Part shown: one piece after another, positions 24,641 to 36,010 of the stretch
Numbering within the stretch: the first letter of the stretch is position 1
Layout: every line of letters begins with the position of its first letter
Assembly: GCA_029204225.1 (NCBI GenBank)
Contig: MU831953.1
Coordinates: 30,858-94,857 of the forward strand
Reading direction: 5' to 3'
Origin: Diphasiastrum complanatum
Taxonomy: Eukaryota > Streptophyta > Lycopodiopsida > Lycopodiales > Lycopodiaceae
DNA: 64,000 nt
Program-made: the position numbers and the translations under genes
The notes under the pieces: model-generated
Databases searched by the model: none
The model's input: the letters and a program-made list of their open reading frames with translations, nothing else
Told to the model about the DNA's origin: nothing

Positions 24641-25957
24641 GGTCTATGCATTTTGCATACATAGTCAGGAAGTGAATTCGAGACAAATCCTGGGGGTTGA
24701 TCCATGTAGACGTCTTCGTCTAATTCGCCATGCAAGAAGGCTGTCTTCTCATCCACAATGTGGATCTTGAGTTCATAAGCTGCTGCATATGCAAACAATA
24801 GATGTAGGGACAAATGTTTGACGACAGGAGAGAAGGTTTCAGAATAGTCAATACCGTATCTCTAAGAGAAACCCTCCGCTACCAGTCTTGCCTTGTATTT
24901 CGTCCCACTCCCGTCTGGTCCATATTTGAGTTTGAAAACCCATTTGCATTTGACAGTCTTGCGCTTATGAGGTAATGGCTCCAACATCCATACCTGGTTC
25001 TTCCTTATGGACTCCATTTCTTCATTCATGCCTTGGATCCTTTTATGGACCTTCAATCGCCTCCTCGAATGTCTGTGGTTCGCCACTGAACCCGCAAAAT
25101 TCTTCTGATGTGAAAGCTGAGCTGCCTGACACAAATCTTGTTGGCGCTCTTTGTGGTCTTGTCGACCTTCTGGGAGATCCTCTTGGAACAGCTATGCCTT
25201 TGCCCTTGTTTGCTCTACTCGGTTCGGAACCATCTTGGTTTACAAGACTGGTCCCCTCTGCTTGCTGGTCATGGTCCTGCCTCTGATTCGACTCCCTCTT
25301 AGGCTTGAACTGTTTCTTTGATTTTTCTCTGTTGCCATAGAGTGTCTGGTTAGAACCATCTTTGTGATCAAGATGCTCTCTGGCCTCGACTTCCTCTCGA
25401 ATATCGACAATTGCCTTTTTGATGTTCATGGTAGAATCTTTCATGAGCAGGGTTCGTGTCGTCTGGAAAGATTTGGGTAAGGCTTTCAACAGATATGTGA
25501 GCTGCTTCTCAGCTAATACTGCATTCTCTGCTCCTGAATTGTGTAGTGATAGAAACAGATCCTTCATCTTTCTCATGAAAGAGGTAAGATTTTTTTCATC
25601 CCACTGCAGATTCGTCAGCTGATCTTCCAGCATCATAATCTGACTTCTTGATTTCGTCTGAAACCTTGTGAACAGTACATCCCACATCTCCTTAGCTTTG
25701 GAGAGTGTAGCCAGGTCAAGTGTAAGGATATCTTCGATGAAAGATGATAGCAAGGCTACTGCCTTGTCGTTTTTCTCCCTCCATTCACGTAGCTCCTTGT
25801 CTGTTGTCGTAGGCATTTCTTCTATGCCATCCACCCAGGGGAAGAGTCCTTTGCCCTTGAGTATCAAAGATGTCTTAACTTTCCAAGCTAGAAAGTTAGA
25901 TCCTGAAGAATTAAGTATAGTGCAGATCTTGTTCTGCATGCTGCTGATTGAAGCCAT
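24641..25957 (-). pseudogene. Nested copia with gag fused to RT (internal deletion)
   Basis: On the minus strand a 304-codon frame starts with MASISSMQNKICTILNSSGS at 25957, the same gag family as element 1. After the basic gag C-terminus it passes directly into the linker normally found between integrase and RT (GIAVPRGSPRRSTRPQRAPT). It then reaches the RT N-terminus (NQVWMLEP, CKWVFKLKY, KARLVAEGFS) after a frame change near 25060. RT stops after DVYMDQPPGFV and KMHR. The zinc knuckle, protease, all of integrase, the RT YVDD box and RNase H are missing. It could only have moved with proteins from a full-length relative. Confidence 0.85.
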
Positions 25958-26058
25958 TGCTTCTTGAAGTCTGTTTTTCTTGTCGTTTGGTTGATTGTCT
26001 GAATGCTTGGCCTCCTGGATCTGCTAGCTTCTCGGCTATGTCAGAATATGACAAGGTA

Positions 26059-26070
26059 GCTCTGATACCA
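26059..26070 (-). other. Primer-binding site of the nested copia
   Basis: The reverse complement of GCTCTGATACCA is TGGTATCAGAGC. It lies next to the minus-strand 5' LTR and fixes the element's orientation. Confidence 0.9.
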
Positions 26071-26071
26071 T

Positions 26072-27152
26072 TGTTGTGAGTCGAGTGGTGCTCCAATACG
26101 AATGATGGGAATCGTGAGAAGAAAATTCACGAAACATTCATGACTCTCTTTCGAGATTTGGATGGAGTTCATATGCGTTCGCTGGGCACTGCCAGCTGAA
26201 ACACTCCTACAACCCTCCAGAGGGTAGTCAGGTACTACTGGTCGACGTTCATATAATTAATATAGCATTCGACTTCATTTCAATCAAGGTGCAGAATTCA
26301 AAGGGAACAAGAAAACTCAGACATATTAAAATAAACAACATAAGCATTCGACATCCAAGATCATACACAACCAGATAATCTATATTGATTTTCTCTTATT
26401 TCTTTAGGGCACTGCATGCGAATCTACGCAGTGTGTTGGCGTGAGAGAAGCACGGCTCTCTCACGAGTAGTAGTCTCGCTTCACTAGCAGACAATTGGAT
26501 CTTCTGATCCTAGACAGAATTATTTTCTCGCACGCAGGCGGAGCTTCTATGTGTGTTCGTCTTGATTGCTTACTAGCATCAGACTTCTTCTTGGATTTTT
26601 TCTGCTCTAAGTTACACTCTGTATATCTTGTTCTGATATGTGCCGAGTATAATTCAGTAAGTACAGTCTCTCTGTGCAAATCTAAGATTAGAGTGATTAA
26701 GCATCTACAACTAACCAAAGAATTACAAGAGTGGCAGATTAGCCACGACCTAGGAAGTATCTGCTGACGTCATGCCATCAGGTCAGATCTCTGTACTTCT
26801 GGGTACTTGTGTGATCTCTGGTGGTACTCCTAGAAGCATGAGGACAGAACGAGTTTCGTTTCCACCGTTGGTTTCGTTTACCTTGTCTGCCTTTCTCTCT
26901 TGCTGGACCACAAAGGAATCTCGTTCGTGGATCCTTCGTGTTTGCGAACCGTTCGTGTTCGCGAATCGTTCGTGTTCGCAAACCGTTCGTCTTCGTCTCC
27001 GTTGACTTTCATGTTCGCAAAACTCTTCGTGTTTCGTGTCTCCAAATGTTCGAGTTCGCGAACATCTTCGTTGAGCGAAGGACTGAAAGCTAGCAAGGCT
27101 TTGTAATCAGAAACACTTTGTTTCTTCAACCATCCTGATCGGATATACTTCA
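26072..27152 (-). repeat. Nested copia, 5' LTR
   Basis: In element orientation it starts TGAAGTATATCC and ends CTCACAACA (about 1081 bases). Its second half matches 24125-24640. A TTCG/GTTCGCGAA-rich stretch occupies 26920-27080. Outer-element integrase coding resumes directly after it. Confidence 0.8.
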
Positions 27153-29060
27153 TCTAATAACACCTACAAGTTGTACAATCTTGATACCCAGCAAATCTTG
27201 TATAGCCGAGATACAGTCTTTATCGAGGATCAGTTCGTCGACCTCAAAGGCAAGGATATTGCTCAAGAAGAACCTTCATCACCTGCCATTGACATGACAA
27301 TCTGAGCTTCTGGCTCAGGAATGTCTATCGTCGACCCACTTCGAGACAGCGAATCGGACGAAGATGTTGCTGCTACCCAGCAACATATCCCAGGAGCGGT
27401 TTATCAGTCGAATCCTCCCAAAAGATTAAGCCAAGTGCGCACACAGCCCACAAGGTATACTCCTGAGTCTATTTATCTTTTAATGCAGGAACCGATGATA
27501 GTCGAAGAGGCACTTAGCCAACCAGACTCTGATCTCTGGAGAGAAGCTATGGACAGAGAGTATTCCTCTCTGATCAAGAATCAAACATGGTCATTAGTCG
27601 AAGCTCTTATTGGCATTATTATTGATTGCAAATGGATCTTTAAGATCAAATATAACGCCAACGGAGCGATTGATCAAAGGAAGGCTAGACTGGTAGCACA
27701 AGGATTCACCCAGATCCCGAATGTCAACTACAGTGAGACTTTTAGTCCAGACGTCAAACATTCGTCGATCCAAATGCTATTTTCTTATGTTGCAGCTGCC
27801 GACCTCGAAGTACATCAACTCGATGTACAAACAACCTATCTGAATGGAGTTATACAAGAAGATATCTACATGATCCAACCCGAAGGATACGTTTTGGAAG
27901 GCATGAAGAATCATGTCTGTAAACTCCATAAGGCATTGTACGGCTTGAAACAATTTTCCAGAGCTTGGTTTCAGAGGATCAACACATTCCTCATTGAACA
28001 AGGATTTAAATCAAGCATTGTTGATTGCAATGTTTATTCAAAGTCAGTGCTGCAATCCTTCATTATCATCACCTTGTATGTTGATGATACGTTGCTCTTC
28101 AGCAACAATGCCAATATGGTCAAGGATTCAAAACAGATGTTGTTCTCAAAATTTGACATGACTGATCTAAGCGAAGCTCACTTCTGTCTTGGAATTCAAA
28201 TTCACAGAGACAGAGCAAATCGATTGATTTACATCACTCAACAAAGGTATCTTCATTATGTTCTTAACAGATACAATTTGATGAATTGTAAATTAGCTCA
28301 CTCACCAATGGATCTAGGCCTGCATTTGTCAAAGGACCCATGTCCTTAGACAAAGCAGGAAGAGGAGCAGATGAGAGAATACCTGTATCGATCGATACTC
28401 GGATCTCTCATGTACGCAATGGTCTGTACAAGGCTTTTGTTGTCAACTCACTCAGCCAATACATGGCTAATCCTGGAATTACCCATTGGAAGGCTCTTAT
28501 TCGAGTCATGAGATATATTTGAGCTACTATGGACCAGTGCATCTGCTATGGAGATGTCAGCAACGACAATCTTCATCAGCTCAGTGGATATTTTGATGCA
28601 AGCTGGGGAGGAGATGCAGACCATCGTAGGTCCACATCTGGATTTACATTCTTTTTCAATGGCGGTTCTATTTCATGGAACAGTCGTAAGCAAACCTCTA
28701 TCGCACTTTCTTCTACTGCAACAGAATATATTGCTGCTTCTCAATCTATTAAGAAAGCATTTTGGTTGAGAAATTTGCTATCAGACATCAATCTATATCA
28801 GTACAGTCCTACAATTTTGTTTTGTGATAACCAAAGTGCTATTGCCTTATCGGCCAACCCTAGATTTCATTCTAGGAGTAAGCACATTGAGATAAGATAT
28901 CACTACATCAGGGGCAAGGTTCTCGACAAAGAGGTGAGCTTGACGGACCGTAGAACGCAGGACATGGTTGCAGACGTTTTTACGAAAGCACTAAGTGTTA
29001 ATGCACACAACAGAGTTTGTGCATTGCTAACTCTAAATATCAAGGCATTCACGGATCCAG
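27153..29060 (+). pseudogene. Outer copia RT and RNase H
   Basis: Coding resumes with SNNTYKLYNLDTQQILYSRD (27153), followed by the acidic linker. RT runs from 27321 as a 342-codon open frame with KARLVAQGFT, QLDVQTTYLNG, LHKALYGLKQ and the catalytic box LYVDDTLLF near 28075. A frame change near 28346 and stops at 28346 and 28520 follow. RNase H is at 28529-29060 with the FDASWGGD, ISWNSRKQTSIALSSTATEY and CDNQSAI motifs. Apart from these breaks the catalytic residues are present. Confidence 0.92.
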
Positions 29061-29072
29061 ATCAAGGGGGGG
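29061..29072 (+). other. Polypurine tract of the outer copia
   Basis: ATCAAGGGGGGG lies directly before the 3' LTR start and is the expected plus-strand primer. Confidence 0.85.
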
Positions 29073-29478
29073 TGTTGGATTTACTCCTCCTACTCTCCTA
29101 AATCCCAATTTTAATCTGCCTCCATTCATGCTGCATATTTTTCTAATGTTGTCACACAGTCTGCATTTTCTACACGCAAATTCGCACAGACGAAGAAAAG
29201 GCGAATGAATCACGACACTGTGTTCTTACACAGGTCATGGTGACAGGCAAAAAGGGGACACTACCTTACTGAATGCCAAAGGTGCCCTAACAGATAAGAC
29301 ACCTTGTAAATCTTATCCTAAGGCCATTCGTAAGAGTGACGCACTTTTGCATCGTCACCAACGTTCACTTCAGTACTGGCTGGTGTCGCACCCTTTTTAC
29401 GCTCACCCGATGCAGTTGCGCTAACAAATTGGACAACGATTGCAGCCACCCATGATCTCCTACAGACAGCACATCCAC
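29073..29478 (+). repeat. Outer copia, truncated 3' LTR
   Basis: It matches the first 406 bases of the 5' LTR (20801-21206) with a handful of substitutions, then stops. The remaining 680 or so bases are missing, and CACTA coding sequence begins at once. Confidence 0.9.
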
Positions 29479-30005
29479 TTAGTAGAGGAGTGTCTGCCTC
29501 CTTGCGCAATAGAATCTCGTCTTCATCCATCTCAAATTGTTCGTAATCTCCGTTTTCATTAGAAGATGCATGCATATCATCATTCTCATTTGTTTCAAAG
29601 TAAGATTCAAACATGTTGTGCATTGCTTCATCGTGTTGCACCTCATCATCATAATCATTAGAATCAAGTTGATTATTCTCTTTTCCAATTGTGTTGCCTC
29701 TTCAATTTGTTTCATTCTTTGTTTTCTCATGTCTATCAAAACTTGATGTTGATTGTAACTAAACACGGATGGATCAACTCCGTGGAATGGCATTTGATGC
29801 ATTGGCATATATAGATTGACAAAGATTATAATAAAAAACAATCATGTAAAATTAACAAACCTCAACGTCTTCTAGATTCGATGGTCGACCTTCTTCTTTT
29901 TGTCCAAACTTTCACAAATGATTTTCAACAATGCGTCTTTCACGCATCTTTTGTCCATTACACTTGAGGCATGTGCACCATATTTTATTTTGAAAATAAT
30001 TTCTC
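29479..30005 (-). pseudogene. CACTA TNP2 transposase, N-terminal part
   Basis: Near 29990-29900 a minus-strand reading has IWCTCLKCNGQKMRERRIVE, the transposase-associated Cys motif. Further on come NEDEMHNMFES-like text (MHNMFESYFETNEND near 29630-29590) and LLRKEADTPLLSGC ending at the copia junction. The last is the conserved ETPLYPGC-type motif that precedes the catalytic Transposase_21 domain. The catalytic domain itself is absent: the next TNP2 sequence is the DUF4218 region at 20.7 kb. Confidence 0.7.
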
Positions 30006-30449
30006 TACGAGAAACAAAAATCAAGTACATGTCACTTTAGCACAATATTTTAACTTATAATAACAAAGTTTTTATGAACAAGAAAACATGCATGTTTATT
30101 ACTTACCCTGTTAACTTGAGTAGTGTCTTCATCGCTAGACTGATCTGAATGTAATTCATCTCGTTGTGATAAACTGCATATATGCACAAGTACAAAACAC
30201 AAATAACATAAAATTATTGTATAATTCTAATGTTTTAATTTCTAGATAGTACTATTCTTATACATTGTCGCTTATATGATTCTTTTGCATCTTGGTGCAG
30301 GCTCGAGCTCTACACGCATATCGCTCTTCTTTTGTTAACACAGGTATAAAAGTCCCACTCCAATATGCATCAAAGTTCTGTAATCGATTTTCTTTTCTAC
30401 TTACATTTCAATATATTAGGATTTATTGTAATGTATTGTATGTTTATGA

Positions 30450-30885
30450 ATGTAGTAATCATGTCGGGGTCAGGCAGTGGTGAAAGCTCGGGAGACTTTG
30501 TAAAAAATTTATATGAATCATTAACTTCTAAGCAGAAAACACAACTGCAAAGTATGCTTAACCAAGATGAGGGTGGTCCCTCACAAGCGGCCGCGGCTCC
30601 CGCCCCCACCGAAGAGTCATCCACAAATCCTTATTATGACGTGGATCCTCAAGGCAATATAATTGCCAATAGAAAAGGGAGGGTGGTTTTGGACAGACTC
30701 TATTCTTTATGCTAACGCCATTTTGACGACAGATTATTTAGTAAATGGTCCAAACAACCTGCCGCCGATAAACGACAGGTTATTGGTACTCTTCGTGACG
30801 AATTCCAACAAGAAGAGAAATTCGAGGAGAAGAAAATTCATAAGCATATGAGCTTATGGATTAGGCATCGTCGTGATATGGCATG
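30450..30885 (+). pseudogene. CACTA TNPA-like (Transposase_24-like) gene
   Basis: The plus-strand frame starts near 30450 with GSGSGESSGDFVKNLYES, then SKQKTQLQSMLNQDEGG, an Ala/Pro linker and RKGRVVLDR. After one frame change near 30710 it continues with DDRLFSKWSKQPAADKRQ and HKHMSLWIRHRRDMA. The charged W-x-x-x-R pattern and the divergent position relative to TNP2 fit the second gene of CACTA elements. The assignment rests on context as much as on sequence. Confidence 0.45.
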
Positions 30886-30889
30886 ATGA

Positions 30890-31435
30890 GCTTATAGGGA
30901 CAGGCAATCCAAGCCCTCCTGGTGTTCAAGAAATGATTGGAACTGTGTAAAAGCGGATGAACGAACACCAGATAAATACAAGATTCAAAAAGATGTTGCA
31001 GCCATAAGCACCAATTTTGTAATACATTGATTCATATTATGAAAATATTATTATTGCAAATGATCGTGCTATATTGCCATTGCTTTTATATGTGCAATGT
31101 TCTTTCTTTCAAAAATTGCAATGTCAAATTTAGGGATGTGGATTGACTTAATAACCAACTAAGAAATTGAAACCATGTGCAATGTCAGATTTCAAAACAA
31201 CAATCAATATCATATATAAAAATCTAAATGAAATTTATGATGTGCACAAAGCAATGCAATAAAGTATTGTCATTCATAATGAACATGAAGTAATGCAATA
31301 AAATATAAAATGAAAAGTAGTTTAACAATGAAAAGTACCTCATGTTTGGTTTGTTGTTTGATCCAAATGTTGAATGCAACTCAAAAATATTGTTTTCAAA
31401 ACAATTCACGAACATCGCTTCTCCAAGAACTTAAC
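30890..31435. other. Non-coding stretch downstream of TNPA-like gene
   Basis: A/T-rich, with no convincing frame. Repeated phrases around ATGTGCAATGTC (31085, 31170) are noted. Confidence 0.3.
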
Positions 31436-31439
31436 TCCA

Positions 31440-31970
31440 AGAATAGCCCGATAAAAATGCGCGCGCTGTTTTTTACGCATTTTTTATTTTTTTTACCTAA
31501 TTTGGGACATCGGAATCTGACGTCCTAATGCGTCGGATAGACGTCGGACATTTTTTTTTATCATTCTGCTAACAGACGTCGGATTTCGACAACTTTATGG
31601 GACGTTGGAATCTAATGTCCTAAGCATACGTCGGATGGGCGTCGGACATCCGTCGGTGAAATTTTGGCATCATTATGTGGTTACAGACGTCAAAATTTGA
31701 CTGAATTCCGAGACGTCGCAATGCGACATCCACGTCAGAACGTTTGCGACATCTTTGGACGTCACAATGCGACGTCCAGGTCAGACATCGCATTGCGACG
31801 TACATGTCAGATCCGGTTTCCGTCATCAGGATTTTGTGTTTCGAAATCCTGCACGTTGTGCCTGTCGGAATGTGATGTGTTTTAAAGTCGTCGGATTTCG
31901 ATGACCTTATAGCGACGTGTTTTTCCGACGTCCGTGAATTAAAAAAAATTAAGCTCGTGATTCACTTCGC
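31440..31970. repeat. CGTCGGA/GACGTC subterminal repeat cluster
   Basis: About 530 bases packed with ACGTCGGA, GACGTCGCAATGCGACGTC-like and related direct and inverted motifs, such as GACATCGGAATCTGACGTCC near 31506. It lies on the outer side of the TNPA-like gene and matches the motif family at 5560-5880. It is interpreted as a CACTA subterminal region. Confidence 0.65.
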
Positions 31971-31989
31971 AAATCGCGGCGGGTGTTGT

Positions 31990-33700
31990 TGTGGTCCTTA
32001 CACTCAAGATGAGCGAAGGCACCTCAGTCAACGATCACCTAAATGAATTCAAACAGTTGTTGAATCAACTTGCTACCATAGGTTCCCATATTTCATAAGA
32101 AGACTCAACAATGTCTCTTCTCGCTAATCTTACATCCTCCTATGACAACCTAGTATTACTTCTGAGCAATACTCCTACGTTGTCTCTTTAGAAGCTGACA
32201 ACAAGTCTATTGCAAGAAGAAGTCAGGAGAAAAAGCTTATCCACAATGAGTACCAAGTCAATGACATTGTACTCTAATAAGCATTAGCATCTAGATTTAA
32301 TGCAACAACAACAACAACAGCACAAACAGCAACAGCCATCCAAGACAAAACTCTTTTGCAAATATTGCAAAAGATCAAACCACGACATTAAGGACTGTTG
32401 CATCCTCAAGCACAATGAAACGAAGAAGAAGATGCAGCAGCGCCAAGACGGAGGTTCTGACGTTGTCAAAGATTCCCAAGAGGATGACAAGGTGCTGATG
32501 GTACAAGACCAACCAAGTAGAGATGTTTGTCAATGGTATCTTGATTCAGGTGCTTCATAGCACATGACACCATGTAAGAACCTTTTCTCTACTCTCACAA
32601 AAATGGACTCAAAGTACATTATCTTTGGCGACTCAGGCTCCCCGGGCCTGGTATGAAAGAATCAACCACTTCTTGTTGCAGCATGATTTCACTTCTTGCT
32701 TCGCAGACTCTAATGTGTATCTCAAACAAAAGGGGTCAAGATATGTTATAATAGTAGTATACATTCATGATTCCTTAATTATCAACAATTCAAATCAGTT
32801 ACAACAGATAACCAAATCTTTGTTTTCATCAGAATTTGAGATGACTGATTTAGGCCCAGTTCATTACCTTCTCGGTATGGAGATCAACAGAGATTGTGCA
32901 AGCAGAAGGATCACTATAAGCCAAGAGTCATATCTAACCAATGTATTTTGCATATATGGCATGGAGGACTACAAACCGATAGACACACCCACGGATCTCG
33001 GATCCAAACTGTCTAAAGACATGTGCCTCAGAACTCAAGCAGATCAGCAAGAAATGTGCAGGTATACTTATCAATCTATCATAGGATCTATAATGTATTC
33101 TATGATCTGCACACGACCTTATCTAGCATATGCGGTGAGCACATTATCTCAGTATATGTCCAATCCAGGCCTACAACATTGGAAGGCTCTGCAAAGACAC
33201 CTATTTAGATTCAGATTGGGTAGGAGATGTGGATACCAGAAAATCCACATCAGGTTATATTTGTTTTTCCTTGTAGGAGGACCCATTTCATGGAACATCA
33301 GAAAGCAAAAATGCATTTCGTTGTCCTCTACAGAATTTGAATATATTGCATTTCGTTGTCCTCTACAGAATTTAAATATATTCAGCAGTGAAGGAGATAA
33401 TGTGGCTAAGAAGGCTACTATAGGATCTGCAATTCCCACAGATCAGTCCAAAAAAACTCCAATGTGACAATCAGAGCTGCATAGCTCTATCTCTGAACCC
33501 ACGTACTCATACTAGAACTAAACACATAGAAGTTCAGTTCCATTTTCTTAGAGAGAAAGTTTAGAATAAAGATGTTGTGCTAAATTACTATCATACAGAC
33601 AATATGTTGGCTGATATTTTGACAAAGCCATTGTCTAGAGATAAACATTCTACCTTAGTAGATATGATAAATCTCAATTGCAGTTCAGATTCATAGCAAT
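31990..33700 (+). pseudogene. Copia element with gag/PR joined to RT end and RNase H
   Basis: Gag (MSEGTSVNDHLNEFKQLLNQ near 32008) is followed by a CCHC knuckle (FCKYCKRSNHDIKDC near 32357) and the protease motif WYLDSGAS near 32535. At about 32640 the frame jumps to the late RT segment (PRAWYERINHF). IVVYIHDS then replaces the usual YVDD box, and LGMEINRD and YLTNVF follow. RNase H (SIIGSIMYSM, ISWNIRKQKCISLSS) runs to about 33690. Integrase and most of RT are deleted. A 27-base duplication in RNase H (CATTTCGTTGTCCTCTACAG, at 33316 and 33350) breaks that domain further. Confidence 0.88.
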
Positions 33701-33702
33701 AA

Positions 33703-33714
33703 GCTTAAGGGGAG
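33703..33714 (+). other. Polypurine tract
   Basis: The purine-rich CTTAAGGGGAG directly before TGTTGGAG marks the 3' LTR start. Confidence 0.75.
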
Positions 33715-34926
33715 TGTTGGAGTTTAATCTTACTCCTACTCTTCCTAATTGTCCTCCTTCCTTCTCTCAATTTTACTCTCTCAAATGAAACCTATAGAAA
33801 AATGATCTATTTTTCAATAGTCTACATATTTGAACTGTTTGTCGCAACACTCTACATTTTTCTTCACAATTTCTGACTGGCGAAAAGCCCGACACCCGAC
33901 ACTGTCGCCTTTCCACCTTCGGGCCATCTTGAGCAGCTAACTGTTTTGCGACACTTGTACTAAACTCGGTTTTTTGGCCATTTCAGACACTTCCAAAAAT
34001 GCGAAAATGCGATACTGCATTTTTACATGCAATTTCTGACAGGCGACAATCATGAAAAATGTGACACTGCATTTTTACATGCAATTCCTGAGAGGCGACA
34101 AAAGCAAAAAATGTGACACTGCATTTTTACACGGGATTCCACACAGGCGACAAAAGCGAAAAATGCGACATTGCATTTTTACACGGGATTCCACATAGGC
34201 GACCATGTGTAGATTCACAAGGGATCCCAAGTATAGACTGTCTTACGTCTTCACGCTTCAATAATAATTGTTCTAATTATTCAGCTAATTAGTTCTTAAG
34301 CGATCTTGTAAATGCAAAGATAGAATAATACAAGATCTTCCAGTTGCTATATATATGTAAATGAGTGATTGAAGAGGTATGCGGAGATGCATGTGGATAC
34401 TTTAGTAGAGATCAAACGACCAGAATGGGTCTTCTAGTAGCTGACTCCTCAGAGTTAGTGATTATAGAGAGAGAGAGATATATATATATTCAAAACTTTA
34501 GCGATTGATTTGAGTCTGTAAGTAGAATCACACGCTTATCAGTGCAATCGTATTGTGATTTAATTGTTGTGTTACAACATATTATATGGATTCGCTACTG
34601 TTCTACATCTTTGCATTCTTGTTGAATGAAATTAACTCTCACTCCTGTTACGCAAACATCATTATAAGAAAATCTATGGTTGTCTCTGACGCCTCAGTTA
34701 TTTCTACATTATCTTCATATCAGGTTATCAGCATTAAAGGATTACATGGCTATCTCAGACGCCTAATCATTTCTACAATCTCTCTTTCACGGCAGTCTAA
34801 GACTCCTACATCGATAATCTTATTCAACACAAAAGAATAGCTCGCAATCTCTGTTCTCTAAGTAATCCGAGATCCTTTAATAAGAATTTTGTTTTATTAG
34901 TTGGCATCAACATCCAAGCACCAACA
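33715..34926 (+). repeat. Copia LTR with internal tandem repeats
   Basis: It begins TGTTGGAGTTTAATC after a polypurine tract and ends CACCAACA, about 1.21 kb. It is structurally like the outer copia LTR (same first six bases and similar ACACTGCATTTT phrases), but is a different subfamily. No 5' partner is visible in front of the gag at 32 kb. Confidence 0.7.
33985..34205 (+). repeat. Tandem repeat of about 58 bp inside the LTR
   Basis: Four successive units of the form GCATTTTTACA(T/C)G..ATT.C...AGGCGACAA......AAAATG.GACA(C/T)T. The last two are almost identical. Confidence 0.8.
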
Positions 34927-34929
34927 CAC

Positions 34930-35820
34930 TCGGCCTTCCAAAGACATTCTCAAAATGTGGAAAGAGTTTTGAGGCTTGTAGCCTCTCAAAGGCTCACAAG
35001 CTACCATTTGCTAATTCTTCCACTAGATCTTCGAAGGCATTAGATCTCATTCATAGTGTTGTGCACTCTTTTTCTAAAGAATCTAACGGAGGTGCATTAA
35101 TGTATGTATCTTTTATTGATGATTACTCTAGATACACTTGGATTGAACTTTTGGATTCCAAGAGTAAAGTGTTTGAGTCTTTTGCAAAACTCTAGTTGAG
35201 AATCAACTTGATGCTAAAGTAAAAGTATTGAGAAGTGATAATGGTGGAGAGTACATCTCCACTAGGATGATAGAGTTTTGTAAATCCAATGGTATAAAAA
35301 GAGAGCTTACATGTACTTATAGTCCTCGACAAAATGGTAGAGTCAAGAGAAAGAATAGAACTCTTTGTGAGTGTGCAAAAGCTTTAAGCCTAGATTCTTC
35401 TCTACCTAAGTCATTTTGGAGAGAGGCCATTTTTTGTGCAAATTACTTATGTAAAAGATTGTCATGTAAGCCCGTTGGAGGCATAACATCTATTGAGGCT
35501 CCATTTGGTAAGAAGCCAAATCTAAAATATCTTGTGTTGAAAAATGAGAGAGACACTTGACTTTGGGCTAAAAACCTTATTTGCTTGCTTGAGAAGGCAA
35601 ACTCAATCCTCTATTATTGCAGAAAACAGTCATAGCTGTTAAATCTCATCTTGTTAGTACAAAGAATCCATGATTTCTTGCACAAACTGCACCCATCGAA
35701 GTAATATCATTACGTTCATCAATAGGTTGCAGAAGGCAAATTTTGCTTAGAATTTTGTCCAACCGAAGACATGGTCATTGAGATACTCACAAAATCAGTG
35801 CCCACACTGATGAGAATATA
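34930..35820 (+). pseudogene. Copia integrase fragment with RNase H tail
   Basis: Integrase core on the plus strand: LDLIHSVVHSF near 35040, YVSFIDDYSRYTWIE near 35104, VLRSDNGGEYIST near 35226, and YSPRQNGRVKRKNRT near 35320. It ends at 35560. A short RNase H C-terminal remnant (NFCPTEDMVIEILTKSVPTL) lies at 35752-35812, so the whole RT is missing. It directly abuts the end of the LTR at 34926 and belongs to a different copy. Confidence 0.85.
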
Positions 35821-36010
35821 AATGGTCTAAAGATTATTTGAACAAATCATAAGAATGAGTTGATGATGTGTCTCTTAGAATGGCTCTTTGCATCATCATC
35901 TTCATTCCACTCTCTATTTCAATCAATGCAATCCATGCTAAGAATGATCTATGATAGTTAATAGTCCCAACATGATCATGCACTCTACCTCTTTCTCTTC
36001 AAGTTCAAAG

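Noticed and set aside
24113-27157. TCTAA at 24113 and 27153 as a target-site duplication of the nested copia
   Set aside because: The bases after 24113 still read as outer-element integrase (GLKT), so the left insertion point is nearer 24124. The matching pentamers may be coincidence.
33990-34205. CRISPR-like array in the LTR
   Set aside because: The units are adjacent diverged tandem repeats in a plant LTR, with no constant repeat and variable spacer pattern.
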